Shown here in pieces: positions 1 to 10,117 of a stretch of DNA of 64,000 nucleotides (its first letter is position 1; the number at the start of each line of letters is the position of its first letter). The notes beneath the pieces are model-generated. The model made no database searches, had not been told where the DNA came from, and saw only the letters and a list, made by a program, of their open reading frames with translations. The position numbers were made by a program, and so were the translations under genes. This DNA comes from JAIOSF01 sp963677755 (GTDB lineage: Bacteria > Campylobacterota > Campylobacteria > Campylobacterales > Arcobacteraceae). Location of the stretch: the NCBI GenBank assembly GCA_963677755.1, contig OY782506.1:1488001-1552000 (forward strand). Direction: 5' to 3'.

Positions 1-131
1 TATAAATGCAGTGAAGACCAATGTAATTCTAGTAACTTGGTTAATACTCTTGTTTTTAAATAGTCTAATCATAATTTATTATAACACAAAAATCATTGGA
101 AGATTATTCCCTTTATGCTATGATAGTTATT

Positions 132-2003
132 ATGAAAAATAAACTTATTATATCTGCTATATTTTTATTATTTATTTTAGCTAATGCGGTAGTATATAAG
201 CTAACATCCATAAATCAAGAACAGAGAATAAGAAGTACACTAGAAAGTGTCGCTCATCAGCTAGAGATTCACTATGAACTACAAATATATCATCAAACAC
301 TCACAGCAGATGCAGTTTATCGTGCAACTATTTCAAAAAAAGGTGTGATTGAAATATTAAAAAAAGCACTACACGCCTCAAAAAAAGAAAAAATAATATT
401 AAGAAAACAACTCTATGACTTATTAATTCAAGACTATCAAATAGCAACACTACAAGGTGTTTTACAATTCCAATTTAACTTACCTAATAATGTAACATTC
501 TTAAGACTTCACAAACCATTAAAGTTTGATGATGATTTATCTAAAATTCGATATAGCTATACTTATGTAAACAAAGAACATAATGTAATAAGAGGTTTAG
601 AACAAGGTAAAACAACTCATGGTTTTAGAAATGTATATCCTATTTTTGATGAAAAAGGAAACTACTTATCAGCAGTAGAACTTTCCTTTTCTAGTGACTT
701 AATTCAAGAGATGTTAACAAGAATTAGTAAAATCCATACACACTTTATTGTAGATAAAAAAGTGATCGAGGTAAGAGCGTGGAAAAGTGATGATTTTATT
801 TCCACCTATAAACAAAGTGATGAAAATGAAAATTATATGATGTCTCAAATGAAAGGGCATAGAATAGCAAAACACTTTGACCATTATAAAGAGATGTTAC
901 ACAAAAATAAAGATTTTATCACACAACAAATACAAAAAAATGAGAAATTTAATTTTTATGAGTTATATGAGAAAGCATCACATATTATCTCTTTTTACCC
1001 TATTAAAAATATCAAAGATAAAAAAGTGATTGCATGGCTTGTTGCTTATCAAGAAAATACCTTTATAAATGAAACTATCAATAATACTTTGTATATAAGA
1101 GCTTTATCTTTAATATTATTTACTTTTTTATCATTTTTTACCTATTTTAATCTCTCTCAAAAAAAGATTTTAAAAAGAAAAGTCAAAAATAAAACAAAAA
1201 AATTAAAACATATAAACAAAAACCTTAAAAATAAAATAGAAAAAGAGGTTGAAAAAAACAAACAAACACAACAGCAACTTTTTAAAGCAGAAAAAATGGC
1301 ATCGTTAGGAGAGATGATAGGAAATATAGCTCACCAGTGGAGACAACCATTATCGATCATATCAACAGCAGCAACTGGTATGCTTTTACAAAAAGAATTT
1401 GGACAACTTGACGAAGATCAACTTATTGAAAATTGCTCTATTATTGATGAAAATGCACAGTACCTATCAAAAACAATTGATGATTTTAGAGATTTTATAA
1501 AAGGAAATAAAAAATCCACTCTTTTTGAGATTCAAGAAACTATAAAAAAATTTCTCCATCTTATTGAACCCTCTATAAAAAACCATGATATTTCAATAAT
1601 TATAACTAATGAGGATGAAGCTGAGCTTGAAAATTATCAAAATGAACTTATTCAATGTTTTATAAATATCTATAATAACTCACGAGATATTCTCAAAACA
1701 ATGCAAATAAAAGAGAAACTTTTTTTTATTTCAGTAAAAGAAAAGAAAGATTTTATATCTATTCATTTTAAAGACAATGCAGGTGGTATTAATGAAAAAA
1801 TAATATCCAAAATATTTGAGCCATATTTTACAACAAAACACAAAAGTCAAGGTACTGGACTTGGACTACATATGACATATAATCTAATTGTCCATGGTAT
1901 GAAAGGGACAATTGAAGTACAGAATGTAAGCTATACTTATGAAGAAAACAATTATAATGGTGCTGAATTTATTATAACATTACCAAAAAGGTTCCCAGAA
2001 TGA
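132..2003 (+). CDS. Membrane sensor histidine kinase
   Basis: Autophosphorylating sensor kinase in the inner membrane. From the ATG at 132 there is a membrane anchor at about residues 3-24, a periplasmic sensor stretch of roughly 290 residues (Cache-like in length and position, not firmly assigned), a second membrane segment near residues 320-342, a Lys-rich coiled coil, and the kinase core. The H-box NIAHQWRQPL puts the phosphorylated His near residue 401. N-box QCFINIYNNS, G1 DNAGGI and G2 GTGLGL follow. The frame is open back to a TTG at 96, with another ATG at 120. No strong ribosome binding site marks any of the three, and 132 was chosen because it directly precedes the anchor. It overlaps the next kinase by 4 nt (ATGA), so the two are co-transcribed. 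No receiver domain is present and the signal is unknown. Confidence 0.9.
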   Translation: MKNKLIISAIFLLFILANAVVYKLTSINQEQRIRSTLESVAHQLEIHYELQIYHQTLTADAVYRATISKKGVIEILKKALHASKKEKIILRKQLYDLLIQDYQIATLQGVLQFQFNLPNNVTFLRLHKPLKFDDDLSKIRYSYTYVNKEHNVIRGLEQGKTTHGFRNVYPIFDEKGNYLSAVELSFSSDLIQEMLTRISKIHTHFIVDKKVIEVRAWKSDDFISTYKQSDENENYMMSQMKGHRIAKHFDHYKEMLHKNKDFITQQIQKNEKFNFYELYEKASHIISFYPIKNIKDKKVIAWLVAYQENTFINETINNTLYIRALSLILFTFLSFFTYFNLSQKKILKRKVKNKTKKLKHINKNLKNKIEKEVEKNKQTQQQLFKAEKMASLGEMIGNIAHQWRQPLSIISTAATGMLLQKEFGQLDEDQLIENCSIIDENAQYLSKTIDDFRDFIKGNKKSTLFEIQETIKKFLHLIEPSIKNHDISIIITNEDEAELENYQNELIQCFINIYNNSRDILKTMQIKEKLFFISVKEKKDFISIHFKDNAGGINEKIISKIFEPYFTTKHKSQGTGLGLHMTYNLIVHGMKGTIEVQNVSYTYEENNYNGAEFIITLPKRFPE

Positions 2004-2947
2004 ATACACAAAGTGATAAAATTATCCAATATATTGAAAAATTTTTAACTTCTGATTACCATTCACTCCAACTCAACTTAGAAAAATTACTTCGAGACTA
2101 TAAAAGAAAAACAAAAAGACTTGATAAAATTATTAAACAAAGTGATAATCAACAAAAAGAGATGCTAAGACTCAATGAAGAACTAGATGAGTACAAAAAC
2201 TCACTAGAAATTAAAGTTGAAGAAGAGATAAAAAAAAGAGAAGAAAAAGAAAAAATGCTCCTTCAACAATCAAAATTAGCCGCCATGGGGGAAATGATTG
2301 ATGCAGTAGCACATCAATGGAAACAACCTATTAATATCATTAATATGCAAGTAGATATATTAGGATATGACTTTGATGATAAACTTGTCAATAAACAATA
2401 TGTAGAAAAATTTCAAGAAAATATTTTTGGTCATATAAATCATATGACTGATACATTAAATGAATTTAGAACTTTTTTTAGGCCAAATAAAAATGTGGAA
2501 AACTTTGATATAACAAGTATGATAAAAAAAGTTTTATTATTAGTACAAGATGAGTTTATAAAAAACAATATTACTATTCAATTAGATGATAAGCAAAATT
2601 TTTCATTAGTAGGTGTAGAAAATGAATTTAAACATCTTATTTTAAATATTATTAACAATGCAAAAGATGCTTTTAATGACAATGATATAAAGGATAGAAA
2701 AATTGATATTGTTTTACTTTCTGATAACTCATCAAAAAAAATAGAAATTATTGATAATGCAGGAGGAATACCTGAAACTTTAATTGCTGATGTTTTCAAA
2801 GCTAATACAACAACAAAAGAAGAGGGAAAAGGTACTGGAATAGGCTTATACATGAGTAGTCAAATTGCAACGAAACATAATGGTACTTTAAAAGTGGAAA
2901 ATGTTCAAAATGGTGCAAAATTTGTTTTTGAACAAAAAAATTTATAA
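2000..2947 (+). CDS. Soluble sensor histidine kinase
   Basis: Cytoplasmic histidine kinase of 315 residues with no membrane segment. An N-terminal helical/coiled-coil region (about 1-90) leads to the H-box VAHQWKQPIN with His105. N-box HLILNIINNAKDAF, G1 DNAGGIPE and G2 GTGIGLYMS follow. It is a close paralogue of the kinase at 6836-7789: the two share the stretch RLDKIIKQSD and almost the whole H-box region. The pair flanks the large PBPb-SpoIIE gene, which suggests local duplication. Overlapping start with the upstream membrane kinase implies one operon. Lacking a sensor domain of its own, it probably receives input through protein contact; that is inference. Confidence 0.9.
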   Translation: MNTQSDKIIQYIEKFLTSDYHSLQLNLEKLLRDYKRKTKRLDKIIKQSDNQQKEMLRLNEELDEYKNSLEIKVEEEIKKREEKEKMLLQQSKLAAMGEMIDAVAHQWKQPINIINMQVDILGYDFDDKLVNKQYVEKFQENIFGHINHMTDTLNEFRTFFRPNKNVENFDITSMIKKVLLLVQDEFIKNNITIQLDDKQNFSLVGVENEFKHLILNIINNAKDAFNDNDIKDRKIDIVLLSDNSSKKIEIIDNAGGIPETLIADVFKANTTTKEEGKGTGIGLYMSSQIATKHNGTLKVENVQNGAKFVFEQKNL

Positions 2948-2975
2948 ACAAAATAATTAATACATAGGGATATAA

Positions 2976-5900
2976 ATGAAACAATTCTTTGCTTTCTTTT
3001 TCATAATATTTTTTTCACTTTCAAGTTTCGCTTCTCAAAAAGATGCTTCTATTTTAGCAAACATGTCAGCATATAACTTACATAAATCAAATATTGAGGA
3101 CCTTCAATATACAATTCTTCCTTATTTAAAAGACAAAAAATATATTAAAAGTTTTGAAATTATTGATTCTTTTAACAATAAAACAATATTTACATATACA
3201 GTAGATGGTAATTCATACAAAATCAATGAAGATTTTAAATTGTCTCCTAAAGATAAAAACTATTTTACTGCTGATATTATTTATATGGAACAGATTATTG
3301 GAAAAGTTAATTTACTTATAGAACACACAAATCAATCAAATATAAATTTCTCTCAAGAGGAGCTTCGTTGGATAGAAAAACACTCAACTATCCATGTAGG
3401 GGCTGAAAAAGATTGGGCACCATTTGACTTTATTGATGACAATGGAAACTATAGTGGTTTTTCAAAAGATTTTCTAGATCTTATAGCTAAATATGCAGGG
3501 TTTAACATTGAGTATCATATTGCAAATAGCTGGAGTCAACTATTAGCAGATATTAAAAATGGTAAAATTGATATGTTACCTGCACTCAATAAAAATAAAG
3601 AAAGAGAAAAGTTTATTACTTTTACAAATTCGTATATAAAACTCCCTGAATATTATTACACTTTAAATGAATATGAAAACTTATATTCACTAACGCAATT
3701 AAATGATAAAACAATCGTTAATGTAAAAGATTATGCTTTAATTTCGTGGATAAAAAAGAATTATCCTAAAATTCATATCATTGAAAAAGACTCTATTGAA
3801 GAATGTTTACAATCTGTAGTGGCTAAAGAAGCAGTTGCTTATATTGGAGACAATCCTTCAACAACATATAATTTAGAAAAAAACTTTATCTCTGAAATTC
3901 GCCTAAATAATATAGTAAAAGAAAGAGATTCTTCTCAACTCTATATGGGTGTAAAAAAAGAGTATTCAATTCTTGCGACTATTATAAATAAAGCTATGGC
4001 AAAAATACCAAAAGATGAAATTTCTAAAATCTCTTCAAAATGGATGGAACTAGTAAAAAAAGAAACTATTGTACTTACCCAAGAAGAAAAAAAATGGTTA
4101 GAAAATCATCCTATAACAAGAATAGGTGTTATGACATATTGGCCACATGATAAAAATGGGAATAGTTTACATATAGAGATTTTGAAACTACTCAATAAAT
4201 ATAGTGGTCTAAACCTTGTTCCTATTAAATATGATATATGGGGAAAAGGTTATCAAAAAGCGTTTGAAGGAGATGAACTTGCTGGTATCATGGGGCTTAG
4301 TTGGAGTAAAGAACGAGAAAAAAAGTTTTATTACACTCCAGCATATGATTTTACTCCCTCTTTTCTAATAACAAAACAATCAAATACTGAAATCAATTCT
4401 TTTGCAGACTTAAAAGATAAAACTCTTTATTTAAAATCAGATTCAATCACAAAAAGCATGATCAAAGAAAAGTCACCTTCCACAAAAACAATTCAAATAG
4501 CAAATATACATGAAATATATAAAAAACTTTCATCAACAAATGAAGCAGATGCAATGTTAGTATACTTTGTAGATGAAAAAAAACTTGAGGAATACAATTT
4601 AAAAATTGTTGAAACTGTGTATGATAGATATGGTGAAGTGTCAATTGGAATCAACAAAAAACACCCTACACTCAATTCCATACTCAATAAAGCATTTAAA
4701 ACAATTCCTAAAAGTGAGCTCTCTTACTTAAGAGATCAAGATTGGGAAAATAAAAAAATTAAAAATAAATATGAACTTTCAATAAAAGAATTAGACTATA
4801 TACAACAAATAAAAAAAATAAATATTTGTATTAACACAGATTGGGAACCATTAGAGTTTTATGAGAATAAAAAAGCAAAAGGGATCTCAATAGACCTACT
4901 AAACATAGTCAAAGAGCAATTAAACTTAGAATATAATTTTATACAAACAGAGTCATGGATACAATCGCAAGAGTATCTTAAAGAAAAAAAATGTGATATA
5001 TTACCCACTGCTGTAGTTACAAAAAAAAGAGAGAAGTTTGCTAACTTTACTGATCCCTATTTGATTTATGATTTAGCAATTATAACAACAGCAGATAAAC
5101 CACTAGTAAAAAATTTTGATTTAATCACTAATAAATCAATGTCTAGAAAAGAAGGTTCTGGACTTATACCACAGCTTAAAACACAATACCCTCATATACA
5201 GATACAAGAATCAAAAGGATATAAAGAGTCTTTTGAAGATGTCATAAATGGTGATGTTTATTTTACCCTTTCAACATTACCTGTATTTGCCTACTATAAA
5301 AGCAAATATGGATTAAAAAACCTTCAAATTGCAGGATTTATGAACTCTAAATATAACCTTTCTATTGCAGTAAGGAAAGATGATAAAATTTTATTAGGAA
5401 TTATGAACAAAGCAGTAAAATCTATTCCTAAATCAACCTACAATGTAGTTCATGATAAATGGGAAACAGCAAAAGTTATCACAAGTACAGATTGGGACTT
5501 AGCGTTAAAAATATTTGGAATTATATTAATAGTCACCCTATTTTTACTTTGGAACAATAAAAGATTACAAAAGCTAGTAACTAGAAAAACAGCAGCTTTA
5601 GAAAAACAAAAAAAAGAACTAGAAATATTATTTAAATCTTTTGATAAAAATGTAATTTTTTCTCGTACAAACTTAGAAGGAATAATCACACAAGCTAGTG
5701 AAGCTTTTTGTAAAATTAGTGGCTATTCAGAAAAAGAACTTTTGGGACACCCACATAATATCGTTCGCCATCCAGATATGCCAAAAGAAGTTTTTGAAAA
5801 AATTTGGGAAAAATTAAAACGACAAGAGTCCTTTGAAGCAGAGGTAAAAAACCTAAAAAAAGATGGTGGCTTTTACTGGGTAAAATCTCAGTTTCAACCA

Positions 5901-6839
5901 GACTATGACGCAGATGGTAATCATATAGGATACAGTGCATTAAGAATAGATATAACCGATAAAAAAGCAGTAGAAGATTTAAGCAAAAACCTTGAACTTA
6001 AAGTTGAGGAAAGAACCAAAGAGTTAGCGATTGCAAAACTAGAAGTTGAAGAGATTCATCAACACACAAGAGACTCCATAGAATATGCGTATTTGATACA
6101 AGAAACACTTATTCCTGACAATACCTTATTTACAAACTTTTTTCAAGACTACTTTACAATATGGCACCCAAAAGATGTAGTTGGTGGAGATATTTATCTC
6201 TTTGAAGAGTTACAATCCAATGAGGAGTGTTTGCTTATGGTGATTGACTGTACAGGGCATGGAGTTCCTGGTGCTTTTGTAACTATGTTAGTAAAAGCTA
6301 TAGAGAGACAAATAACATCAAAAATCATTAATAGTGATGAAGTAGTTAGTCCAGCAAAAATATTGTCTATTTTTAATAAAAGTATGAAACATCTTTTAAA
6401 ACAAAATGATGCAAATAGTATTAGTAATGCAGGATTTGATGGTGCTATTTTATATTATAATAAAAAAGAACACATTATAAAATTTGCTGGTGCAGAAACA
6501 CCACTATTTTATTTTGATGAGAATCAAAAACTACAAACTATAAAAGGTTCTAGACATTCTATAGGATATAAAAAATCAGATTCAGATTATAAATTTATCG
6601 AACATACTATTAAAGTAAAAGAGGGAATGAGCTTTTATTTAACAACTGATGGATACTTAGACCAAAATGGAGGTGAAAAATCTTTCCCTTTTGGTAAAAA
6701 ACGATTTATGAATATTTTACAAAATCATAAAGACAAACCATTAAGTGAACAAAGAAACATATTATTGAATAATTTAGATGAATACCAAGCAACTGAGATG
6801 AGAAATGATGATATTACTTTAGTGGGGATAAAAATATGA
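2976..6839 (+). CDS. Triple PBPb-PAS-SpoIIE sensor phosphatase
   Basis: Large receptor-type serine phosphatase of 1287 residues. In order: signal peptide (1-20), a short periplasmic stretch, three tandem periplasmic-binding-protein (SBP_bac_3) modules starting near residues 128, 368 and 605 (each opens with a motif like HVGAEKDWAPFDF or ICINTDWEPLEF), a membrane segment at about 838-857, a PAS domain (about 885-1005, with NIVRHPDMP typical of Aer-type PAS), a coiled coil, and a C-terminal SpoIIE/PP2C-like phosphatase (VVGGDIYLF, IDCTGHGVPGAFVTM, TTDGYLDQNGG). The metal-binding Asp residues are present. The architecture suggests that small ligands, probably amino acids, control an RsbU-like phosphatase. 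The anti-sigma or STAS partner is not nearby. It overlaps the following kinase by 4 nt. Confidence 0.88.
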   Translation: MKQFFAFFFIIFFSLSSFASQKDASILANMSAYNLHKSNIEDLQYTILPYLKDKKYIKSFEIIDSFNNKTIFTYTVDGNSYKINEDFKLSPKDKNYFTADIIYMEQIIGKVNLLIEHTNQSNINFSQEELRWIEKHSTIHVGAEKDWAPFDFIDDNGNYSGFSKDFLDLIAKYAGFNIEYHIANSWSQLLADIKNGKIDMLPALNKNKEREKFITFTNSYIKLPEYYYTLNEYENLYSLTQLNDKTIVNVKDYALISWIKKNYPKIHIIEKDSIEECLQSVVAKEAVAYIGDNPSTTYNLEKNFISEIRLNNIVKERDSSQLYMGVKKEYSILATIINKAMAKIPKDEISKISSKWMELVKKETIVLTQEEKKWLENHPITRIGVMTYWPHDKNGNSLHIEILKLLNKYSGLNLVPIKYDIWGKGYQKAFEGDELAGIMGLSWSKEREKKFYYTPAYDFTPSFLITKQSNTEINSFADLKDKTLYLKSDSITKSMIKEKSPSTKTIQIANIHEIYKKLSSTNEADAMLVYFVDEKKLEEYNLKIVETVYDRYGEVSIGINKKHPTLNSILNKAFKTIPKSELSYLRDQDWENKKIKNKYELSIKELDYIQQIKKINICINTDWEPLEFYENKKAKGISIDLLNIVKEQLNLEYNFIQTESWIQSQEYLKEKKCDILPTAVVTKKREKFANFTDPYLIYDLAIITTADKPLVKNFDLITNKSMSRKEGSGLIPQLKTQYPHIQIQESKGYKESFEDVINGDVYFTLSTLPVFAYYKSKYGLKNLQIAGFMNSKYNLSIAVRKDDKILLGIMNKAVKSIPKSTYNVVHDKWETAKVITSTDWDLALKIFGIILIVTLFLLWNNKRLQKLVTRKTAALEKQKKELEILFKSFDKNVIFSRTNLEGIITQASEAFCKISGYSEKELLGHPHNIVRHPDMPKEVFEKIWEKLKRQESFEAEVKNLKKDGGFYWVKSQFQPDYDADGNHIGYSALRIDITDKKAVEDLSKNLELKVEERTKELAIAKLEVEEIHQHTRDSIEYAYLIQETLIPDNTLFTNFFQDYFTIWHPKDVVGGDIYLFEELQSNEECLLMVIDCTGHGVPGAFVTMLVKAIERQITSKIINSDEVVSPAKILSIFNKSMKHLLKQNDANSISNAGFDGAILYYNKKEHIIKFAGAETPLFYFDENQKLQTIKGSRHSIGYKKSDSDYKFIEHTIKVKEGMSFYLTTDGYLDQNGGEKSFPFGKKRFMNILQNHKDKPLSEQRNILLNNLDEYQATEMRNDDITLVGIKI

Positions 6840-7789
6840 ACGAAAAAAAAGACAAATCAAAATATATTGGTAGATTTTTAGAAAAAGATTATAATATCTT
6901 TAAAGAAGATTTACTATCATTACTAGAAGATTATAAGAAAAAAAGTGAAAGACTTGATAAAATAATCAAACAAAGTGATAAAATGCAAATGCAACTACTC
7001 AAAGCAAATGAACAGCTAGATGACTATCAAAAACACTTAGAACAAAAAGTAAAAAACGAGATTGCAAAAACAGAAGAAAAAGAAAAAATCATTTATGAAC
7101 AATCAAAATTTGCTGCTATGGGAGAGATGATTGATGCAGTTGCACATCAATGGATACAACCACTAAATCTGATTAATCTTCAAGTCGATATGATGTGTTA
7201 TGACTTCAAATCAGGTAATATAGATCAAAAATATATGGATGATTTTCAAGAAAAAACAGCAGAATATGTTGAACATATGAACAACACTCTCAATGAATTT
7301 CGCACTTTTTTTAGACCCAATAAAGAACAAATCAAATTCAATGTAAAAGAGATGATTGAAAAAGTACTTTTTTTAATCAAAGATGACCTCATTAAAAATA
7401 CTATTACAACCAAAATCAATCTTATTGATGATTACTCTATTGTGGGGATTGAAAATGAATTTAAACATATCATACTTAACTTAATCAATAACTCAAAAGA
7501 CGCTTTTTTAGAATCAAACATAGAGAAAAAAATTATCACCATAAATATTATACAAAATGACACAGAAAATATCATAGAAGTTATTGATAATGCAGGTGGC
7601 ATTGACAAGTCAGTATTGAAAGATATATTCAGAGCAAATATCACAACAAAACAAAATTCTCATGGAACAGGAATTGGACTTTATATGAGTTCCCAAATTG
7701 CTAAAAAAAATAATGCAACTATTTCAGCACAAAATACAGAAGATGGAGCAAAGTTTATTTTCACTCAAAAAATAACACCTCTAATATAA
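6836..7789 (+). CDS. Soluble sensor histidine kinase, paralogue of 2000-2947
   Basis: Cytoplasmic histidine kinase of 317 residues. Coiled-coil N-terminus, H-box VAHQWIQPLN with His104, N-box HIILNLINNSKDAF, G1 DNAGGIDK and G2 GTGIGLYMS. The residue two after His-Gln-Trp is Ile where the other three kinases here have Arg or Lys before Gln-Pro. It starts inside the stop of the SpoIIE gene (ATGA), so both are translated from one message. The gene ends 9 nt from the oppositely oriented DUF58 gene. No response regulator follows. Confidence 0.88.
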   Translation: MNEKKDKSKYIGRFLEKDYNIFKEDLLSLLEDYKKKSERLDKIIKQSDKMQMQLLKANEQLDDYQKHLEQKVKNEIAKTEEKEKIIYEQSKFAAMGEMIDAVAHQWIQPLNLINLQVDMMCYDFKSGNIDQKYMDDFQEKTAEYVEHMNNTLNEFRTFFRPNKEQIKFNVKEMIEKVLFLIKDDLIKNTITTKINLIDDYSIVGIENEFKHIILNLINNSKDAFLESNIEKKIITINIIQNDTENIIEVIDNAGGIDKSVLKDIFRANITTKQNSHGTGIGLYMSSQIAKKNNATISAQNTEDGAKFIFTQKITPLI

Positions 7790-7798
7790 TAAATTCTC

Positions 7799-8632
7799 TT
7801 ATTTAAATAACTTTATCATCTTGACTAATATATTCTCATTGGTATATATTTTAATAAATTCAATGCCGTTACTTTTAAAGTTTTTATAGAGTTTTTCATC
7901 ATTATTATGTATATTTTTTTCATATTCTTTAATAAGATTAGCATTTAAAACCCCATCAAATTTTTGAAATGTTTGAGGATCTGTAAAATTAACACTTCCC
8001 ATAAGAGATGGTTTCTCTTCAAATTTATCTCGTATAACTATAGCTATAACTTCATGTTTTTTTGCTAATAATTTCAAGTTTAAATTTTCTGTATTAAAAA
8101 AATCACCTATTATAAATATAATTGATTTTTTCCTTATTTTTTGAAAAAGCTGGTTACTTATTTCTGCATAATTTACTTTTTTCCCTATAGTTTTATAGTT
8201 ATAGATATTTTCAACCATAGCATCAACAGTAAGAAGTTTTTTTGTTCTTTTTGTTTGTATTTCTACTGACTCATTTGCTATAAACGAGCTATAAGTATCA
8301 CCTTGGGCGCAAGAACTATATCCAATAATAGCACACACTTCTGCTATGACTTCTTGTTTTAATCTGGAGGTTCCAAAATGGACACTTCCCCCTAATATTG
8401 GAACTATATTAATATCTAATTCTCTTTGTGCCAAAAAAACTTTTACAAAAGGTTTTTGCATTTTAGCACTTATCACCCAATCTATTTTGCGTATATCTTC
8501 TCCATCTTCATACTCTCGTAGTTCAACAAAGTCATATCCTTCCCCTTTAAACTTAGAGGTATTGTTTCCTATCTTTTGTGAAAATATTGCTTTTTTTGTT
8601 TTGATTAATATTTTTTTTAAAACTTTTTCCAA
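7799..8632 (-). CDS. DUF58 domain protein
   Basis: Protein of 277 residues in the DUF58 family, which often accompanies MoxR ATPases and VWA proteins. Visible family features: GEGYDFVELREYEDGEDIRKIDW near residues 30-53, followed by a VWA-like fold with the hydrophobic strand KSIIFIIGDFF near residue 172. No membrane segment is seen. It lies 4 nt downstream of the receiver-PilZ gene, so the two probably share an operon. No moxR gene is in this stretch. The biochemical role of the family is poorly known; chaperone-like work with MoxR is inferred from other genomes. Confidence 0.8.
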   Translation of the reverse strand: MEKVLKKILIKTKKAIFSQKIGNNTSKFKGEGYDFVELREYEDGEDIRKIDWVISAKMQKPFVKVFLAQRELDINIVPILGGSVHFGTSRLKQEVIAEVCAIIGYSSCAQGDTYSSFIANESVEIQTKRTKKLLTVDAMVENIYNYKTIGKKVNYAEISNQLFQKIRKKSIIFIIGDFFNTENLNLKLLAKKHEVIAIVIRDKFEEKPSLMGSVNFTDPQTFQKFDGVLNANLIKEYEKNIHNNDEKLYKNFKSNGIEFIKIYTNENILVKMIKLFK

Positions 8633-8636
8633 TGCT

Positions 8637-10013
8637 TTATCTTTTTATAATTTTTTTCAACTCTTCTATTGTTTCATTTTCTCTTTGTTTTAAATATTTT
8701 GTAAAATTACTTTGACCTGATTTCTGTACCTCTATAGACATTGCAATATGAAGTCCACTGCTTGTTTTATCAACACGAATCACTACCCCTTTTGCAAATA
8801 TTTTCGTAAATTTTTTCTCTTTTATTAAAACACTTGGTGAAGCCATCTCAAAACCAAAAGTTAAGTCTAACTGCATATTTGGTTTGATGTCAAGTTCCAA
8901 GGCATCTGTAGTTAATAATACATATTGTGATGAGAGCTGTTTTGCTTTAAAATCAATATGCGTTTTATTAAAAAACATTGTTGCTTTAAAACTTTTATCT
9001 GCTGTTAGTCTTAAAACTCCAGGATCTCTTCTTTGATAGTTTATATATTTTGGTTTTACAAGTTGTAATTTATTGTTTTTTAAATCTATATTAATAATAT
9101 TAGTAAAAATATATTTGTTTTTATTTTCTACTTTTAAAACAACATGTTTTTCATAATTTGCTGCTACTATTTGTGCTACTGTTGTTTGTAACTCAAAACT
9201 GTTATCATTACAATTTACAAACTCTCCCTTATTTTGTATCGTTATACCTTTGTAAGTATTAATCATCATAATACTCTCTTTATTTTTATGCAACTTTTGT
9301 ATATCTTCCATACAAGTTTTAGGTATATTAATCTCTATTTTTGGTTCAACAGGAGATTTTTTTTGAAGATTTATCTCTTTTTTTTCTTTTTCAATAATTG
9401 GTGATTTATTTGTAATTTCAACTTTTGGAGACAACTGTTCTTGAACTTGATTTCTAACAACTTTTTTTTCTACTAACTTCACTTCTTTTTTAGGTTGTAC
9501 TTTTTCTACTGGTTTCACTTCTATTTTAGATTGCACCTGTTTTGAGATAGGCTTTACAATAGGTTTTACAATTTGTTTTTTAATAGAATTTTCTTTTTGA
9601 ATGGGAATTACTTTTTTGACAGGGGGAAGAAAGCTTATTAATTTATCCGCTAGTTGTGCAAAATTAATTGGTTTCAGTAACATTCCTGATAAACCCATAT
9701 CAATAGATTGTAACAGTGAATAGTTTTCATTGCTTGAACTTACCGTAAGAATTTTAATATTGGGATCAAGTTCTAGTATATCTACTATTAACTCGATTGA
9801 GTCTTTTTTCTCCAAGTCTAAATCCATTATAATAACTTCTGGCTTCACTTTTAAAAAAAGTATAAAACCTTCTTGTCCATCATATGCTTGGTAAAAATTT
9901 TTAAAAATTTTTTGTAAATATACTCCAAAATTTTTTTGTAATGTTTTATCACTCTCTATGTATAGTATTGTTTTATCAGCTGCAACATTTTTTAATTTTT
10001 CTAAACTACTCAT
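8637..10013 (-). CDS. Response regulator with C-terminal PilZ-like domain
   Basis: Protein of 458 residues. Residues about 14-135 form a receiver domain: acidic start (IESD), phosphorylated Asp64 in IIMDLDLEKKD, a Ser/Thr strand ILTVSSSN and Lys in LLKPINF. A long low-complexity linker (about 145-235) is rich in Lys, Val, Pro and Gln. The C-terminal part carries a YcgR/PilZ-like arrangement, with an Arg-rich motif QRRDPGVLR near residue 327 and the later motif DKTSSG near residue 416, fitting the PilZ RxxxR and (D/N)x(S/T)xxG pattern for cyclic di-GMP. It thus probably joins phosphorelay and c-di-GMP input. PilZ assignment is by motif only. The start ATG at 10013 is preceded by a short spacer. 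Confidence 0.75.
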   Translation of the reverse strand: MSSLEKLKNVAADKTILYIESDKTLQKNFGVYLQKIFKNFYQAYDGQEGFILFLKVKPEVIIMDLDLEKKDSIELIVDILELDPNIKILTVSSSNENYSLLQSIDMGLSGMLLKPINFAQLADKLISFLPPVKKVIPIQKENSIKKQIVKPIVKPISKQVQSKIEVKPVEKVQPKKEVKLVEKKVVRNQVQEQLSPKVEITNKSPIIEKEKKEINLQKKSPVEPKIEINIPKTCMEDIQKLHKNKESIMMINTYKGITIQNKGEFVNCNDNSFELQTTVAQIVAANYEKHVVLKVENKNKYIFTNIINIDLKNNKLQLVKPKYINYQRRDPGVLRLTADKSFKATMFFNKTHIDFKAKQLSSQYVLLTTDALELDIKPNMQLDLTFGFEMASPSVLIKEKKFTKIFAKGVVIRVDKTSSGLHIAMSIEVQKSGQSNFTKYLKQRENETIEELKKIIKR

Positions 10014-10117
10014 TCTTTTACTCTTTTTATTAATAGTTGTAGAATAATCTATTTTCTCTAAATGTTCCCTTAGGATTTTTTAGATACAATTGCACAAATT
10101 AAACTAAAGGGATAGAT

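Noticed and set aside
8346..8693. Plus-strand frame over DUF58 and regulator genes
   Set aside because: Shadow of two well-supported minus-strand genes.
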